From contig NC_134023.1 in NCBI RefSeq assembly GCF_040712315.1, forward strand, positions 64,743,257 to 64,807,256: 64,000 bases of DNA, read 5' to 3'. Below the pieces are notes generated by a model. That model did not search any database, was not told the origin of the DNA, and worked only from the letters and a program-made list of their open reading frames with translations. The DNA comes from Castanea sativa (lineage: Eukaryota; Streptophyta; Magnoliopsida; Fagales; Fagaceae). Positions 12,101 to 22,075 of this stretch are shown in pieces (position 1 is the first letter of the stretch; every line of letters begins with the position of its first letter). The position numbers and the translations under genes are program-made.

Positions 12101-12274
12101 TTGCCATGATGAAAGATGGTTCTCAGGATCTTGAAGACCATTTTTGAAGTTGATAAGAGCTTCTTGATCAGATGTCAGACATTTCACTGACTGTGCAACG
12201 CCATTAGAAACAAACCATCTTGCTATCAAACAGAGGTAAGGTATTAACAATCTAAAAACTGCAACTTTTTTCAT
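9143..12274 (-). CDS. LRR receptor-like protein (EIX2-like), 1043 aa
   Basis: Single-exon gene for a predicted plasma-membrane receptor-like protein without a kinase. Order of parts: signal peptide about 1-28 (hydrophobic LLIPYLCLIA), LRRNT about 34-75 with the CCQWSGISC motif, roughly thirty extracellular LRRs with LxGxIP cores, a non-LRR island near 790-845 (YYKESLVVNVKG), four more LRRs, a cysteine cap (GNPGLCGAPL), an acidic linker, one transmembrane helix about 984-1005 with GxxxG (GFAAG), and a short basic tail. In this family such proteins sense extracellular ligands and signal through partners such as SOBIR1 and BAK1; the ligand here is unknown. Many N-x-S/T sites fit a secreted ectodomain. 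The first ATG precedes a proper signal peptide, so I chose it. It is uninterrupted, unlike its two broken relatives in the window. An EIX2-like name is by overall resemblance. Confidence 0.93.
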   Translation of the reverse strand: MKKVAVFRLLIPYLCLIARWFVSNGVAQSVKCLTSDQEALINFKNGLQDPENHLSSWQGSNCCQWSGISCKNSTGAVVAVDLHNPHPSGYDSSGRYGFWNLSGEVRPSLMKLKSLRYLDLSFNTFNAIPIPIFFGYLENLQYLNLSNAGFSGKIPPNLGNLSSLEYLDLKFSTLTVDNLEWMAGLTSLKHLMMNGVDLSMVGSDWVGTLQKLPVLMELHLSSCGLSGYIPSLAFVNFTSLAVIDLSFNMLNSKIPDWLVNISTLAYVDISYNKLYGRIPLGFSELPNLKSLNLVLNSNLTASCFQLFNGRWKNIEVLDLGYNKLHGKLPTSFGNLTSLTYVGLSTNNIEGGIPSSIGKLCNLKFFDLSFNNLTESLPEILEGTENCLFRSPLHGLQQLILSLNYFHGTLPNWLGQLENLIELDLGNNLIQGSIPSFLGSLLHLTQLGLEGNELNGTLPDSLGQLSELSIFDVSFNHLTGIVTESHFSKLTKLKILHLSSNSFTLNVSSTWVPPFQIRNLDMGSCHLGPSFPAWFKSQKEVTYLDFSNASISGSIPSWFWEISSNLSLLNVSFNQLIGQLPNPLNVAPFADVDLSSNLFEGPIPLPVVEIELLDLSNNRFSGPIPRNIGASLPNLIFLSLSSNEIIGDIPASMGDINLIEVIDLSSNNLTGNITASLGNCSLLRVLDLSGNNLYGGIPYSLGQLKLLQSLHLSGNKLSGELPLSFQNLSSLETLDLGNNMMEGTIPPWIGDGFRYLRLLSLRSNSFAGELPSKLSNLSSLQVLDLAENKLSGTIPVSFGDLNAMAQVQIRNQYLFYGKYRGIYYKESLVVNVKGSAQRFSKTLSLVTSIDVSGNNLQGDLPQELTKLAGLVILNLSRNHISGQIPDRISNLRQLSSLDLSNNSLSGPIPPSMSLLSFLGFLNLSYNNFLGTIPYTGHMTTFEATSYAGNPGLCGAPLVVKCPSEATPVGGSIENYSEDKLIDTWFYLSLGLGFAAGILVPYFILAIRKSWRNDYFAFVEEVVDRLCCMRLRRTTHLRNRRRHLH

Positions 12275-12322
12275 TAGTTCTATTATGCAGCTATTGAATG
12301 AAAGCCATGAACCATGAATTCC

Positions 12323-12340
12323 AATATATATAAATATATA

Positions 12341-12373
<33 letters not shown>

Positions 12374-12377
12374 ATAA
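12323..12377. repeat. (TA)n and (TATG)n microsatellite upstream of the receptor gene
   Basis: TA repeats pass into about seven TATG units, some 50-100 bp upstream of the receptor start codon. On the gene's strand the AT block includes TATA-like sequence and could contribute to the promoter; no exact TATA box can be singled out. Confidence 0.75.
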
Positions 12378-14243
12378 AGTCTTCATTTCCTTGAAGTTTA
12401 ACAAATTCCTGCTCTTTTAGTGGAGCTTTTATTGGAGTTGAATTGTGACCTTTCATGGATAAGATTAGACACAGTTTAAGGAATATAAAAGCAATGAAAT
12501 CAACGGCCACAAAAGTCAACAGCAATTTACAAGTTAAATTGAAAAGATGGCAAGCACATTCCAAATTATAGTAAAATAATGGGTGAGGAATCATTTTGGT
12601 TTCACATGAAGCAATTTTATAATCTCATTCTGTGTTGAACCCAGCAAGACCCTACCTTTGTAAGCAACTGATTTATTTTGTATAAAATTATCATCTTAGT
12701 CATTCACACTAAATCGATTTCTTTAAGGTCCTGTCCCCTTAAGAAAGAGACCAGAAACTTGCATCCATTACATGGAACAATGTTCACCCAGGGCATGATC
12801 TTGTTTCTATACAACATTAGTTTCACTTTGTTGAAGATTGTGATTGGAAAAAAACACATAACGATGTTCACAAATAAGTTCCATTTCACTTTAATTTTGC
12901 AGGCATATTATTCAATTTTCATATCCAGAAGTTGGGTATTAATTTTGTCATTATTATTGAGCCATCCAATCAAAATGTTGAATTTGCCATTACATCTCAA
13001 ACGTCTTGAAGAGTAAGATCAATATAGTAGAAAAAAGAATATAAAGAAAAATAATCTAATTTAATAGTCAAAGTAAAGTAGCAAATGCATGATTCGATCT
13101 TAAAAATTAGTTCATTAGCAACATATCACAAATATCAACCTACTCAAAGCATAAAATGAGAGAGAGAGCAACTGGGAATGAAAAAAACAATGATTAAAGA
13201 CACAAGTAACAAAAAAAAAACCAACATAGAAGCTGTAGTTTCTAATATAAACAAAAGCTTGCTCTTTAAAATTTTAAATAGAGAAAAAAAATAGATTGGT
13301 CAAAGGCACAACTATGAGGAGAAGTATATGGAAGATAGCAAACAAATGAAGGTGAAGATAGCACAGGTGTAAGCTCTGTCTTGGCCAAGCTCCTATTTTT
13401 ATATAAATAAAGATTTAAAATTGAAATCAATTCTATAATAACTTAATAAGAAGTACATTACACACAAAAACGAAGAAAATATAGAATAAGTCAATAAACT
13501 GAAACAACCCAATGGAGAAAGAACCCAACAATATGAAGTATTAAACATGCAGTTGAAAAAATTACATGGGGCCGATCCTAATTAGTTTATTGAGAATACA
13601 TAGCCGACCCAAAAAAATTTAGGAAAAATACTATTTTCTTATTGTTGTTATTGTTGTACCAAACGTGCAATAAGAATATTGTACAAAGATTTTTAAATAA
13701 AAACAGAACACTCTGAAATTTTAACAAACAGGTTATGTGCATGTTACTAAATGTTTTTGTAGTTAACATTTTTACCATTGAAACTGTCGTAATGATGTGA
13801 ACAATCAGGAATTGTAGTCCCAATTGAGGGAGAGAGGTTACCAAACCACGTCGTTTTGGATGTCCCTAAAAAAAAAAGAAAAAAAAGCAAAATAACGTTG
13901 TTTTTTGATGAGTCATTTGTGGCTTGTTTGGTTAGTCATTTTAAAAATCAGTTTTTATCATTTGAAAACAAATTGTACTCTTGAAGGGGAAAACAGATGT
14001 TAGGTGAATTATTTTCTGAAGACCAAACACTTAAAACTGGTTATTCAAGTTTGCTGTGTAAACATAATTCAAAATTGAATGCATCTTTTTTTTTTTAATA
14101 AAATGTTTTCGTTGTTTTTAAAATTGATTTTAGTCTCTTTTTTTTTTTTAACAAATGCTTTAAATAGAAATACATTTTAAATTTCATCTTTCACATTTAA
14201 AATCTATACAAGATTATGTTTTGGAAACTTATTTCAATTTCAG

Positions 14244-14290
14244 CCTATTGAGCATCTTCAAAAAAAAAAAAAAAACCTATTGAGCATCTT
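14244..14290 (+). repeat. 15-bp direct repeat flanking a poly(A) micro-insert
   Basis: CCTATTGAGCATCTT occurs at 14244-14258 and 14276-14290. The spacer is C followed by 16 A. This has the form target duplication, insert 3' end, poly(A), target duplication. Confidence 0.85.
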
Positions 14291-14350
14291 TTTCTTTAAC
14301 TTAGGAAACCCAATTCATCTATTTCATTTTCTAGTGGGTCTCCTTTAGTA

Positions 14351-14401
14351 AAGTTGATGGGCCGGTTTCTTCTATTAAAAAAGAAGTTGATGGGCCGGTT
14401 T
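14351..14401 (+). repeat. 18-bp direct repeat flanking an A-rich micro-insert
   Basis: AAGTTGATGGGCCGGTTT occurs at 14351-14368 and 14384-14401, separated by CTTCTATTAAAAAAG. The repeat is perfect. Confidence 0.85.
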
Positions 14402-15042
14402 TCTCCTTATGTTTTTGTCCTCTTTGGGGCTTGGGCCTCCCCTTTTAATGAAAATACGTTTTAGAAATGATGAACTAAATAGTCTTTTATGATTTAGAGA
14501 AAGATCATGTTCATCTTAAGATTAATATTATATTTTATGGGTTCAATAGTGTACATAAAATTAATTAAATTTAAAATTTTAATCAGCGTGATACTCGACT
14601 TTTAAATTTATAATATTTAATTTGAATTATCAAATAGATCATTTGATTTTAAATGAAAATTATCCTAACAAGAGAATGAGGTTTTGAAGAAGTGTAATAA
14701 AAAATGGTTGGAAAGATTAACTAGACTATTTTAAGATAATGACATATCCCTATAGATTTTAGGGATGATTGGCATAAAAATGTCAAAAAATGCTAAATAT
14801 TGTGAGAGGGATTTGAGAATATAGGTGTGCATTAAAATAACTTATTTTTATTTTTACCGGTTTATTTTATTTAAAAATAAATTGAATTAAAGTATAGTTG
14901 TTCCTTGGAAAAAAATTGAGGCTTTATTGAATAAATACCCCAAAATAAAAATAAGGTAAACCAAACAATTACTAATATAAGTCCACCTTCAAGTTTAAAA
15001 GAAGGAAAAAAATTTACCTAAAAAAAGATTACCATTTTAAAA

Positions 15043-15044
<2 letters not shown>

Positions 15045-15092
<48 letters not shown>

Positions 15093-15283
15093 GAGAAACA
15101 CACACACACACACACATATATAGGAGAAGGGAGATGAGATAAATGAATATACTCACACGCCAACATCAAAACTGTATGCGGTAGTTAGTGTCACGGAGCA
15201 AGCAAGTAATAAACTCCTTCTCAATATCACATCTTACTGATGTAGGACAACTCAACAATACTAAGTATCTTTATTTTTTAGAA

Positions 15284-15315
<32 letters not shown>

Positions 15316-15356
15316 GAGAAAGGAGATGAGATAAAGGAATACACTTACACGCCTAA
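15045..15356. repeat. (CT)n tract followed by CA-anchored repeat, second locus
   Basis: A CT run (about 15045-15089) precedes one full and one truncated copy of the unit seen at 8735-9035: CA runs at about 15101-15115 and 15286-15303, each followed by TATATAGGAGAA and ACTCACACGCC-like sequence. The full unit is about 185 bp. Confidence 0.8.
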
Positions 15357-15947
15357 TTAATGTTGAAATCACCTTATCAAAAATTACAACTCTAACCCTG
15401 TCCCAAACCCGACTTGCCCCATTCTTGCCTTAAAGAGGGGATAAGACAGGTAATATTCCTAATCCAATCCTAATCCATCTCACTTTGTCGCCATTCCTAC
15501 TTCGGCTTAATGGTGAGAAGCCATATTCTTCTTTTGTAATTTTATTTATTTATATTTTTTTCATTTATATATGTAACTTATATGTAGAAGCTTAATTGTG
15601 AGCCTCATCCACAAAAGTTCCATATGGTCCATCTTAAAAAAATTATAGATGAATATAATATAAGCCATAGATGCGTATTAACCATGACAAGAAGATGTCA
15701 ATGTTTGTCCCTAAAAAAATGTTCATCTAGCATTACGCAAATTAATTACATATAGATCTTTCTAATTAATGGTAAGTTTGATTTTGATGTGTAATGCAAT
15801 TAGAGCAATATTGAAATTGACCTCAGAACTGGTATAAAAAAAGGGAAATAATGATCTCAGAAATTGTAAAAAAGGATAAAGCTAGCAATCATTATTTGGA
15901 TCCAAAAACATAATGACTATTCTAATTTATTACTTTACACTCAACAA

Positions 15948-16019
15948 GCGTTTGTAGTCCAACGGTTAGGATAATTGCCTTCCAAGCAATAGACCCGGGT
16001 TCGACTCCCGGCAAACGCA
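15948..16019 (+). tRNA. tRNA-Gly (anticodon UCC)
   Basis: A 72-nt cloverleaf. The acceptor stem GCGTTTG pairs perfectly with CAAACGC and discriminator A is at 16019. The anticodon arm is ATTGC-CTTCCAA-GCAAT with anticodon TCC at 15981-15983. The T arm is CCGGG-TTCGACT-CCCGG, and the D arm contains GTAGTCCAACGGTTAGGAT. Internal A and B boxes are intact. It has no intron, and CCA is not encoded, as usual for a nuclear tRNA gene. Confidence 0.96.
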
Positions 16020-16108
16020 AAGGATTTTGTTTTGTTAAATTGCATTATGTCTATCTCATTGTACTAGCGCAATGCAGTGATGCACAATACCTGGAAAGTA
16101 AAATTGTT

Positions 16109-16263
16109 AATTGTGCTAATTTTTCCATAAGTCAATATCTGGAAAGTATAATTGTACTAGTGCAATGCACAATACTTTACCCAATAAGCCCCCTTTTTTT
16201 TTAATCACTATAAGCCAATTGTTAAATGTGCTAATTTTTCCATAAGTCAATATCTGGATAGCA
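16109..16263. repeat. Short imperfect duplication (about 120-bp period)
   Basis: The block GTGCTAATTTTTCCATAAG plus TCAATATCTGGA occurs near 16115-16146 and again near 16229-16260. Nothing coding is seen. Confidence 0.7.
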
Positions 16264-17502
16264 GTTGTCTGTATTTTTGTAGTATTTCTACTACTTTATA
16301 ATCACTTCTAATGCTACAACTGCAAGTCTGCAGCTGCAAAAATGCCTACTTTTCTTCATGTGTGCTTGTAGGATTCTTGTTGCTAGCAACCTGGACATGA
16401 GATTAGAAATCCTGCTAGCTATTTGACTTAGTGGCAACAGTACCAAAGGAGGGATTCCCAAATTTTTTAGCCCTTTAAGTTGATATGATTTTTTCATCAA
16501 ATGAATTGAACCATTGAAGTTTAAACTAAATCCATTTAGCTGGTACACTATTATGTCGAAACTGCCATGCACATGTACACGAGCTCCTTTCTCGTCATAT
16601 GATTTGAAAAGGAATCGGTGTCACTCTGCTAGCATAAATATGAAGAACTCTATTGTTCAACATTCAGAGGAAGTGATCAGAAATAGAATCTTTTCTTGCA
16701 GGATTTGAAGGCCTCTACACAAACTTGGAGACAATATAGCAATCTTAGCATACCCAGTTCTATCTTCGTCAACATGAGCCAATGTAGCTAGCTTTGTTGG
16801 TTTCTTTTCTTGTTGTTAGATTACTGCTAGTTGTGTTGGTGTAGGTTCAATGTTGCATTCTATTTATATCTGCTGTGAAGCTTGTACTCTTTGCTGTATT
16901 TTGGTTGAATAAAATTTGCACTTATATATATATATATAAAAGAATCCCAGAGTTGAGTCTATTTCAGTTTCCAATCATAAAAAGAACAAGTGAAGGTATG
17001 TTTTTCTAGAGAAATTTGATTCCCTCTAATACTATCTAGCCCAACATGTCACCCCCCCCAAATATCAACACAGTAAAAAATTTGAAGTTATGGAGTAAAT
17101 GGCAGGAGAATACACGTCTGCTTTTGGATGCCCCATGGACTGATAAATCATTTGCATTCCAGGAATCACTTCATGCTATATATCCGACCAATTTAAGGTC
17201 AATAAAGAAAAGAGGCCCATCCACTAAGTTGGTTGTATGAAATTCGTATTCATTTTGGTTGAAATAATTTTAGCTATGTATTGTATTTCATAAGATGGCA
17301 GCTATGTTCTTTTGCAAAACCATCCACAATGTGATTATATACTTCCCAAGTGCTATATAAAACAGTGGAGTCATACAACTCTTGTAAGAATTATCAGGAA
17401 GATGCTTCCAAAAACTCCATAAGCATTCTTTTGGAACAAGAACATCCGCTCCAAGGCATAAACTTATATTACATTTTTTTTCCTATTAAATATCTCAAAT
17501 CC
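16264..17502. other. Region downstream of the UPF0114 gene, no supported gene
   Basis: Small open frames (16291-16572 minus, 17046-17240 plus) show no domain, no convincing splice context and no relative in the window. The stretch at 16890-16945 (GTTGAATAAAATTTGCAC then TA repeats) could be the 3' end of an unrecognised retroelement. The last part probably includes the 3' UTR of the minus-strand gene ending at 17503. Confidence 0.45.
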
Positions 17503-20500
17503 CTACTCTTGTCTGTGCAGATTATGAAGGATGTACAAAGAAGCAGATGATAAGAAAATACATACAGAATAACTTAATAGATCCATACCGGTGGAGATTG
17601 TAACCATCTTGCTCCTCTCAAACATCTTAACTAAAAGAATCATGACAATAACGTGTCCCACTTTTGTCTTTAATTCATCAAGTGAGCTAATTTGCATCCA
17701 TTTAGGCCTCTCCTACAAATTGATAAGAATCATTTAAGAACTCAAATTAGAAGAAGAGAACAATTATAAAAATGTGGAGAGGGAGGGGGAGGGGGGGGGG
17801 GGGGGGAGGCCATCAGGTAAAGCTTATATGTTCTAATGGGAGGAGATCAGAGAAGCATGTCAGTAAGTATATAAACACAAGTTCTACATTCTATTGTAAA
17901 TGTTTTGGAAAGTGATCAGTTAAGAAAAACTAAGCATATCATCCTCCATGGGTTCTAATCACAATGAAATTATCTATTTGTTCTGCCTCATGTGATGAAG
18001 CATAATGCAATTGAGTCTAGCCAGATTTAATATTCTAACCAGGAAATTAAAAGTTAAGAAGCATGGGTATAGATGAATAGGAAGGAAGGAGCACTTTTAC
18101 ATCACCTGGTTACCAATCTCATTGAGTCTGATGCATTCAAGTGCTGAAAATATCTTGGCAAGAGAATTGCAAATAGAGTATCTTTTGTTTAAAGGGAATT
18201 AGGATTACCTTGAGAGCAAACATTCCAAACAAAGAAGAGCTTTTAAGGGAACGATCAAGATGAGCAGGCACATTAGGGGGCACATTACTGATAAATAGTC
18301 CATACAAGCCCATACCGAATATTAACATGACAGTCCCAGCAAGATAAACATCTGCATCAGTTGCATTTTCTCACATCATTTTGTTTCCAACAGAAAGCTA
18401 CATTGTTAAGAATGGATGAGTAACCAATGCTTGTGCCAAAATGTAAGTGGGTGGAAAGAGTTCTTCAGCAGAAAGAACAACATAACTTTTAGAAACAAGA
18501 CAACATTATGTATAATTCATGTTACAAATGATGTTGAAACACACTCTTCAATAAACAAACTAAATAATTGGAGAATATACTTCCAATAATATAAAGTAAT
18601 AAAACAAAAAATTATGCTGAAGGGAATTCCTGCGAATCTAACCTATAGCTTCAACTAGCCGTAGAACCATCTGTCCTGTATGAATCCCTTTGACGCAGCT
18701 TGACCAGTAAACTTTATATGCCTCTACAATATAAACGCAACCCTAAAAACATTTAAAGTAATCAGATATACACAACAAAATACATAATTACATCCAATGA
18801 AATGATACAATTAGCATCATAGCATCTAAATTTCAGCGATTCATTAAGTATGGAACTCCATTAAAACATAAAATAAAAAATCTCTTCTGATAAGGTCTAT
18901 GTATGACTTGAATGGACATCCTTACATAATTGGACAGGTCTCGGGTATGCAAGCCCTGCTATAAATTATAAGAAAACCCTAAAATATTACACAGCTTATA
19001 GCTAGTATCATGCCTTGGAAATGAATCGTTGTGGTGTGCAACAAATTCAGGTTTCTAGGATTATTCAAGGAATTGTTAGCAGAGAATTCGAATTATAATA
19101 ACTCTATGCACAAAGTAAAATTCCCAACAATTTTTTTGGTGAATGGTTAACTTCCCAATGATTTTTGGTGAATAGTGTCCTACACTTACCCAACTAGTTT
19201 GAGGGGCCATTATGGAAAAATCTTATTGCCTTTGCTTCTGCTACTACACTTACCACAATTTTGAATCATGAAATTGAGGAAACGAAAGACGAAATGTAGT
19301 GAAGAATCAGAGTTGTCTACAATGCTGAATCACACTGGCATCATTCGTATGTTTTGATTACTCATGTCTATAAATCAATAGAGTTGCTTATTCTTCTGTT
19401 GGTTACTTTGAAGGCATAATATATCTGATATGTCATTATGTTTGGTCATCAAGAACTTCCAATTAAGACTATGTGGCTTGTTTAAGAGACATACAAAAGT
19501 GTAGAACCTACAGAAATATATTCAACTAAATTTGATTTACTGCCAAAATAATTCCAGAACCTCCATCACCATCACCATCGTATGTCATAAGCTCGAGCAA
19601 ATAAATTTACACAAATTGCTGACAAAACATAATGTTGTCATGTAATTTATTTAGAAGAATAGGGTTAAGGAAAGTACATTCAGAAAGCACAAGAGTGAAC
19701 CGGCCAATGAGCCTCCAACAGCCAGAAGTGCCAAGAAGCGGAAGTCAAAAATTGTCTGCTCAGAAGTTAACAAGCAAGAAATGCTTTTAGAAGATTAGAA
19801 TATGCATAAAAACATCTGAAAAGATATAGAAGAAGTTCACTACTAGTTTGACATAGATACTTTATCAAAACTCAACAAAGGCAAAAGAAGAGGGGGAAAG
19901 ATTTTTTTTAGTGTGCAATTCTGCGTATTTGAATTGATGAAAAAAAATTTCCTTTCATTGATCATATAATCTGAAGCCATATATGAAAATTATACATCAA
20001 ACCTCAATCTTTGGTAGAGTAATTCTAATATATCATCGGATAACTTATATTGACATAGTGAAGGACCATATAAGCGAGTCAGCGACTAGCATTACAATGA
20101 CTTCTGATTAGGGAACTTAAGCCATTCACTAGCATAAGGACATATCTTCAAAGAACTTATCACAGGTAGATATGCCAATAACATGTACCAATACAACTAA
20201 AATTACAAAAACATTATAATCTCAGTTATTCAAGAAGGGCATGCTGAGACACTGACTGATCAAGTTTGTTCCCGGGCTTTGCCAAAACTTTTGTTTATTT
20301 TGAGACAGTAAAATTACTTTTATTACATCATTTATCAGCAGCAATCAGTAAAACAACTAACCTGCAAAAACCCAACACTATAAACCGCTTTTTTTTCACA
20401 CATCTTATTCAAATTAGTCACTTCCCAATTCCCATAATTTTATAAATGGCTACTAGTTTCTATATACCTTATACTAGCTTCATGAATTCACAAACTTTTC

Positions 20501-20563
20501 CTAGAAACAATTACCCTTTAGCTCAAATTTTCATTCTTTCTTTTTTTGATTGGAATTCAACTG

Positions 20564-20597
<34 letters not shown>

Positions 20598-20975
20598 AAG
20601 TAAAATAAAAGGAGTGGTGAATTAGCAATATACCCTCTCAATGTTGGATTCAGCACCCTTCATAAATCGGAAAACCGAGCTGCCATTTGGGTTTGCAAGG
20701 GCGTAGTTGAGGTTCGAGTCTGGGGGTCTAGAGGGCTCAACAACAAATGGTTTTGATGAGGAAGTAGTGGAAGATGAAAGTATGGTACTCTCTTTTGTTG
20801 GTGATGATGCTTTTGACTCAGAAGATGGTGATGGTGATGATGATGATGATGGTGAGGAGCTCAAAGAAGCTAAGGGATACGAAAGGCGGCCGCGGTTTTG
20901 TAAAGGGCGGCCGCCGCGGTGGATCGAGACTGAGACGGAGAGTTGTGGAGTGGAGATGGAAGTGAAGAGAGCCAT
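17503..20975 (-). CDS. UPF0114 family membrane protein, predicted chloroplast, five exons
   Basis: Minus-strand exons 20634-20975, 19678-19755, 18643-18742, 18209-18351 and 17503-17712 join to 873 nt, 290 aa. All introns are GT-AG and the phases fit (0,0,1,0). Exon 1 is Ser/Pro/Thr-rich and rich in hydroxylated residues, like a plastid transit peptide, ending at ESNIER. The later exons match my knowledge of the plant UPF0114 family: hydrophobic segments in exon 2 (FLALLAVGGSLAGSLLCFL), exon 4 (LAGTVMLIFGMGLYGLFIS) and two in exon 5 (VGHVIVMILLVKMF and LLSYSVCIFLSSASLYIL), giving about four membrane spans. Conserved pieces include SSLFGMFALKERPKWMQISS across the exon 4/5 junction. The molecular function is not known to me. 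Exon 5 ends in HNLHRQE and a stop. Confidence 0.92.
17783..17806. repeat. G-rich homopolymer tract
   Basis: Interrupted then continuous G run (about 17 consecutive G), just upstream of exon 5 in intron 4 of the UPF0114 gene (a C run in the pre-mRNA). Length may be unreliable. Confidence 0.8.
20564..20596. repeat. A33 homopolymer in intron 1 of the UPF0114 gene
   Basis: Thirty-three A on the plus strand, which is a T tract in the transcript starting about 38 nt after the exon-1 donor. It may be a tail of an old retroposon or simple slippage. Confidence 0.85.
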
Positions 20976-20981
20976 AGTAGA

Positions 20982-21005
20982 GAGAGAGAGGGAGAGAGAG
21001 AGAGA
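20982..21005. repeat. (GA)n/(CT)n tract in the UPF0114 5' leader
   Basis: On the gene's strand this is a CT-rich tract directly upstream of the ATG at 20975, as often seen in plant 5' UTRs and core promoters. A TATA box is not obvious. Confidence 0.7.
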
Positions 21006-21139
21006 TATTTTGAAGTGGAAAAGACGTGGTTGGGACTTGGGAATAAGCTATGTATTTTTTCTTTTCTTTTCTTTTTTACCGGTAGATGGCGGGTAACAAC
21101 GGTAATTTGGGCCAAATTTGCTAAATTCTAAACTTTAGA

Positions 21140-22075
21140 AATTTTGTTGGTGAGTAGCATGCACAAGTTAATTAATTAAGTAGGCTATTTTTTAAACTCA
21201 AGTTTGTTAAATTCGAGTTTCAGATAGTATACGCTAATATTAGAGATGGCAATTTCGCCTTGTCCTTCCTCACTTAGCCCTGCGCAGGTTTTCCTCGCCC
21301 CGTAAAGGTCATGAGGCGGGAATATGGTGAGATTTTAACCCCGCATCATGAGATAGAGTGGGGATGAGTTTAGATTTTTAGACCCAACCTGCCCCATCCC
21401 CGCATCGCCCCACATCAATAAGGGTTAAATTGTAAATTTTTCATACCTGAAAACCTTACTATTTAAACAAATATATCATTAACTTATTTTATTCTACCCA
21501 ACAAGGATTTTTGCCTTTTTTTTTTTTTTTCTCTATCAAGGTTAAAAATAAGGTTCCACTTTTAACATTTTCTTTTGATTTTATTATAAACAAATGTATA
21601 TTATAAACAAATGTATATTATATTGAATCATTGATTTTGTATTATGAGATTTTTTTTTGTGATATTGTCTTGTTAAACACTTTAATAATATTATTCAATT
21701 TTTGCTAAAAATTAGTTTGATTTGATGGGATAAATTTATTTTTAATTTCAAGTATATTTTTATTGACAAAACAGGTTTTATTGAAAACAATGGCAATAGT
21801 TATGGGCAAATTAATAATTAGTAGAGTTTTACGAGGTAGAGTGGGGCTTCGCGGGGCCTCAAGGAAAGATGGGGTAAGAAATTTTTTTCCATTATGCGGA
21901 AATGGGGTAAGACAAAACTATGTAAGACGAGAGCGAAAACTCTATCCTTTAGACCCACTCCGCCCCGTTGTCATCCCTAGCTAATATTGATTAGAATTCA
22001 AATTCGAGTTTCAACCCAAACTTGAGTTCCAAAAACACTCTACTTAATTAATTAATTAAGTCTGTATGCTACTTT
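21140..22075. repeat. Old inverted-repeat (foldback) element split by a hAT-like insertion
   Basis: Left arm about 21150-21225 and right arm about 21995-22072 are inverted relatives. Shared landmarks in arm order are AGTAGCATGC(A), TTAATTAATTAAGTAG, a T-rich block, ACTCAAGTTTG and AAA(C/T)TCGAGTTTC-like sequence. Between the arms sits the element at 21241-21979. The arms share the motif style of the hairpin at 39935-40420. Confidence 0.7.
21241..21979. mobile_element. Non-autonomous hAT-like element, 739 bp
   Basis: The termini are imperfect inverted repeats: TAGAGATGGCAA at the left, and the right end reads TAGGGATGACAA on the other strand. The element is flanked by a perfect 8-bp target duplication, GCTAATAT, at 21233-21240 and 21980-21987; eight bases is the hAT signature. 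Subterminal sequence is G/C-rich with repeated CCCCGC/GGGGC blocks. No transposase is encoded, so movement would have needed a source elsewhere. Confidence 0.88.

Larger units (their letters stand above)
12378..15044. other. Intergenic DNA upstream of the receptor gene
   Basis: No supported gene. Short frames at 12678-13016 and 13587-13844 have no domain or codon signal. Two short duplications with A-rich spacers lie at 14244-14290 and 14351-14401. Confidence 0.6.

Noticed and set aside
16291..16572. 93-codon minus-strand frame as a gene or further UPF0114 exon
   Set aside because: It lies past the UPF0114 stop, has no domain, and no splice context joins it.
20707..21131. Plus-strand Asp-rich and Arg-rich frames opposite UPF0114 exon 1
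   Set aside because: They are complementary readings of a Ser-rich transit peptide and a CT tract.
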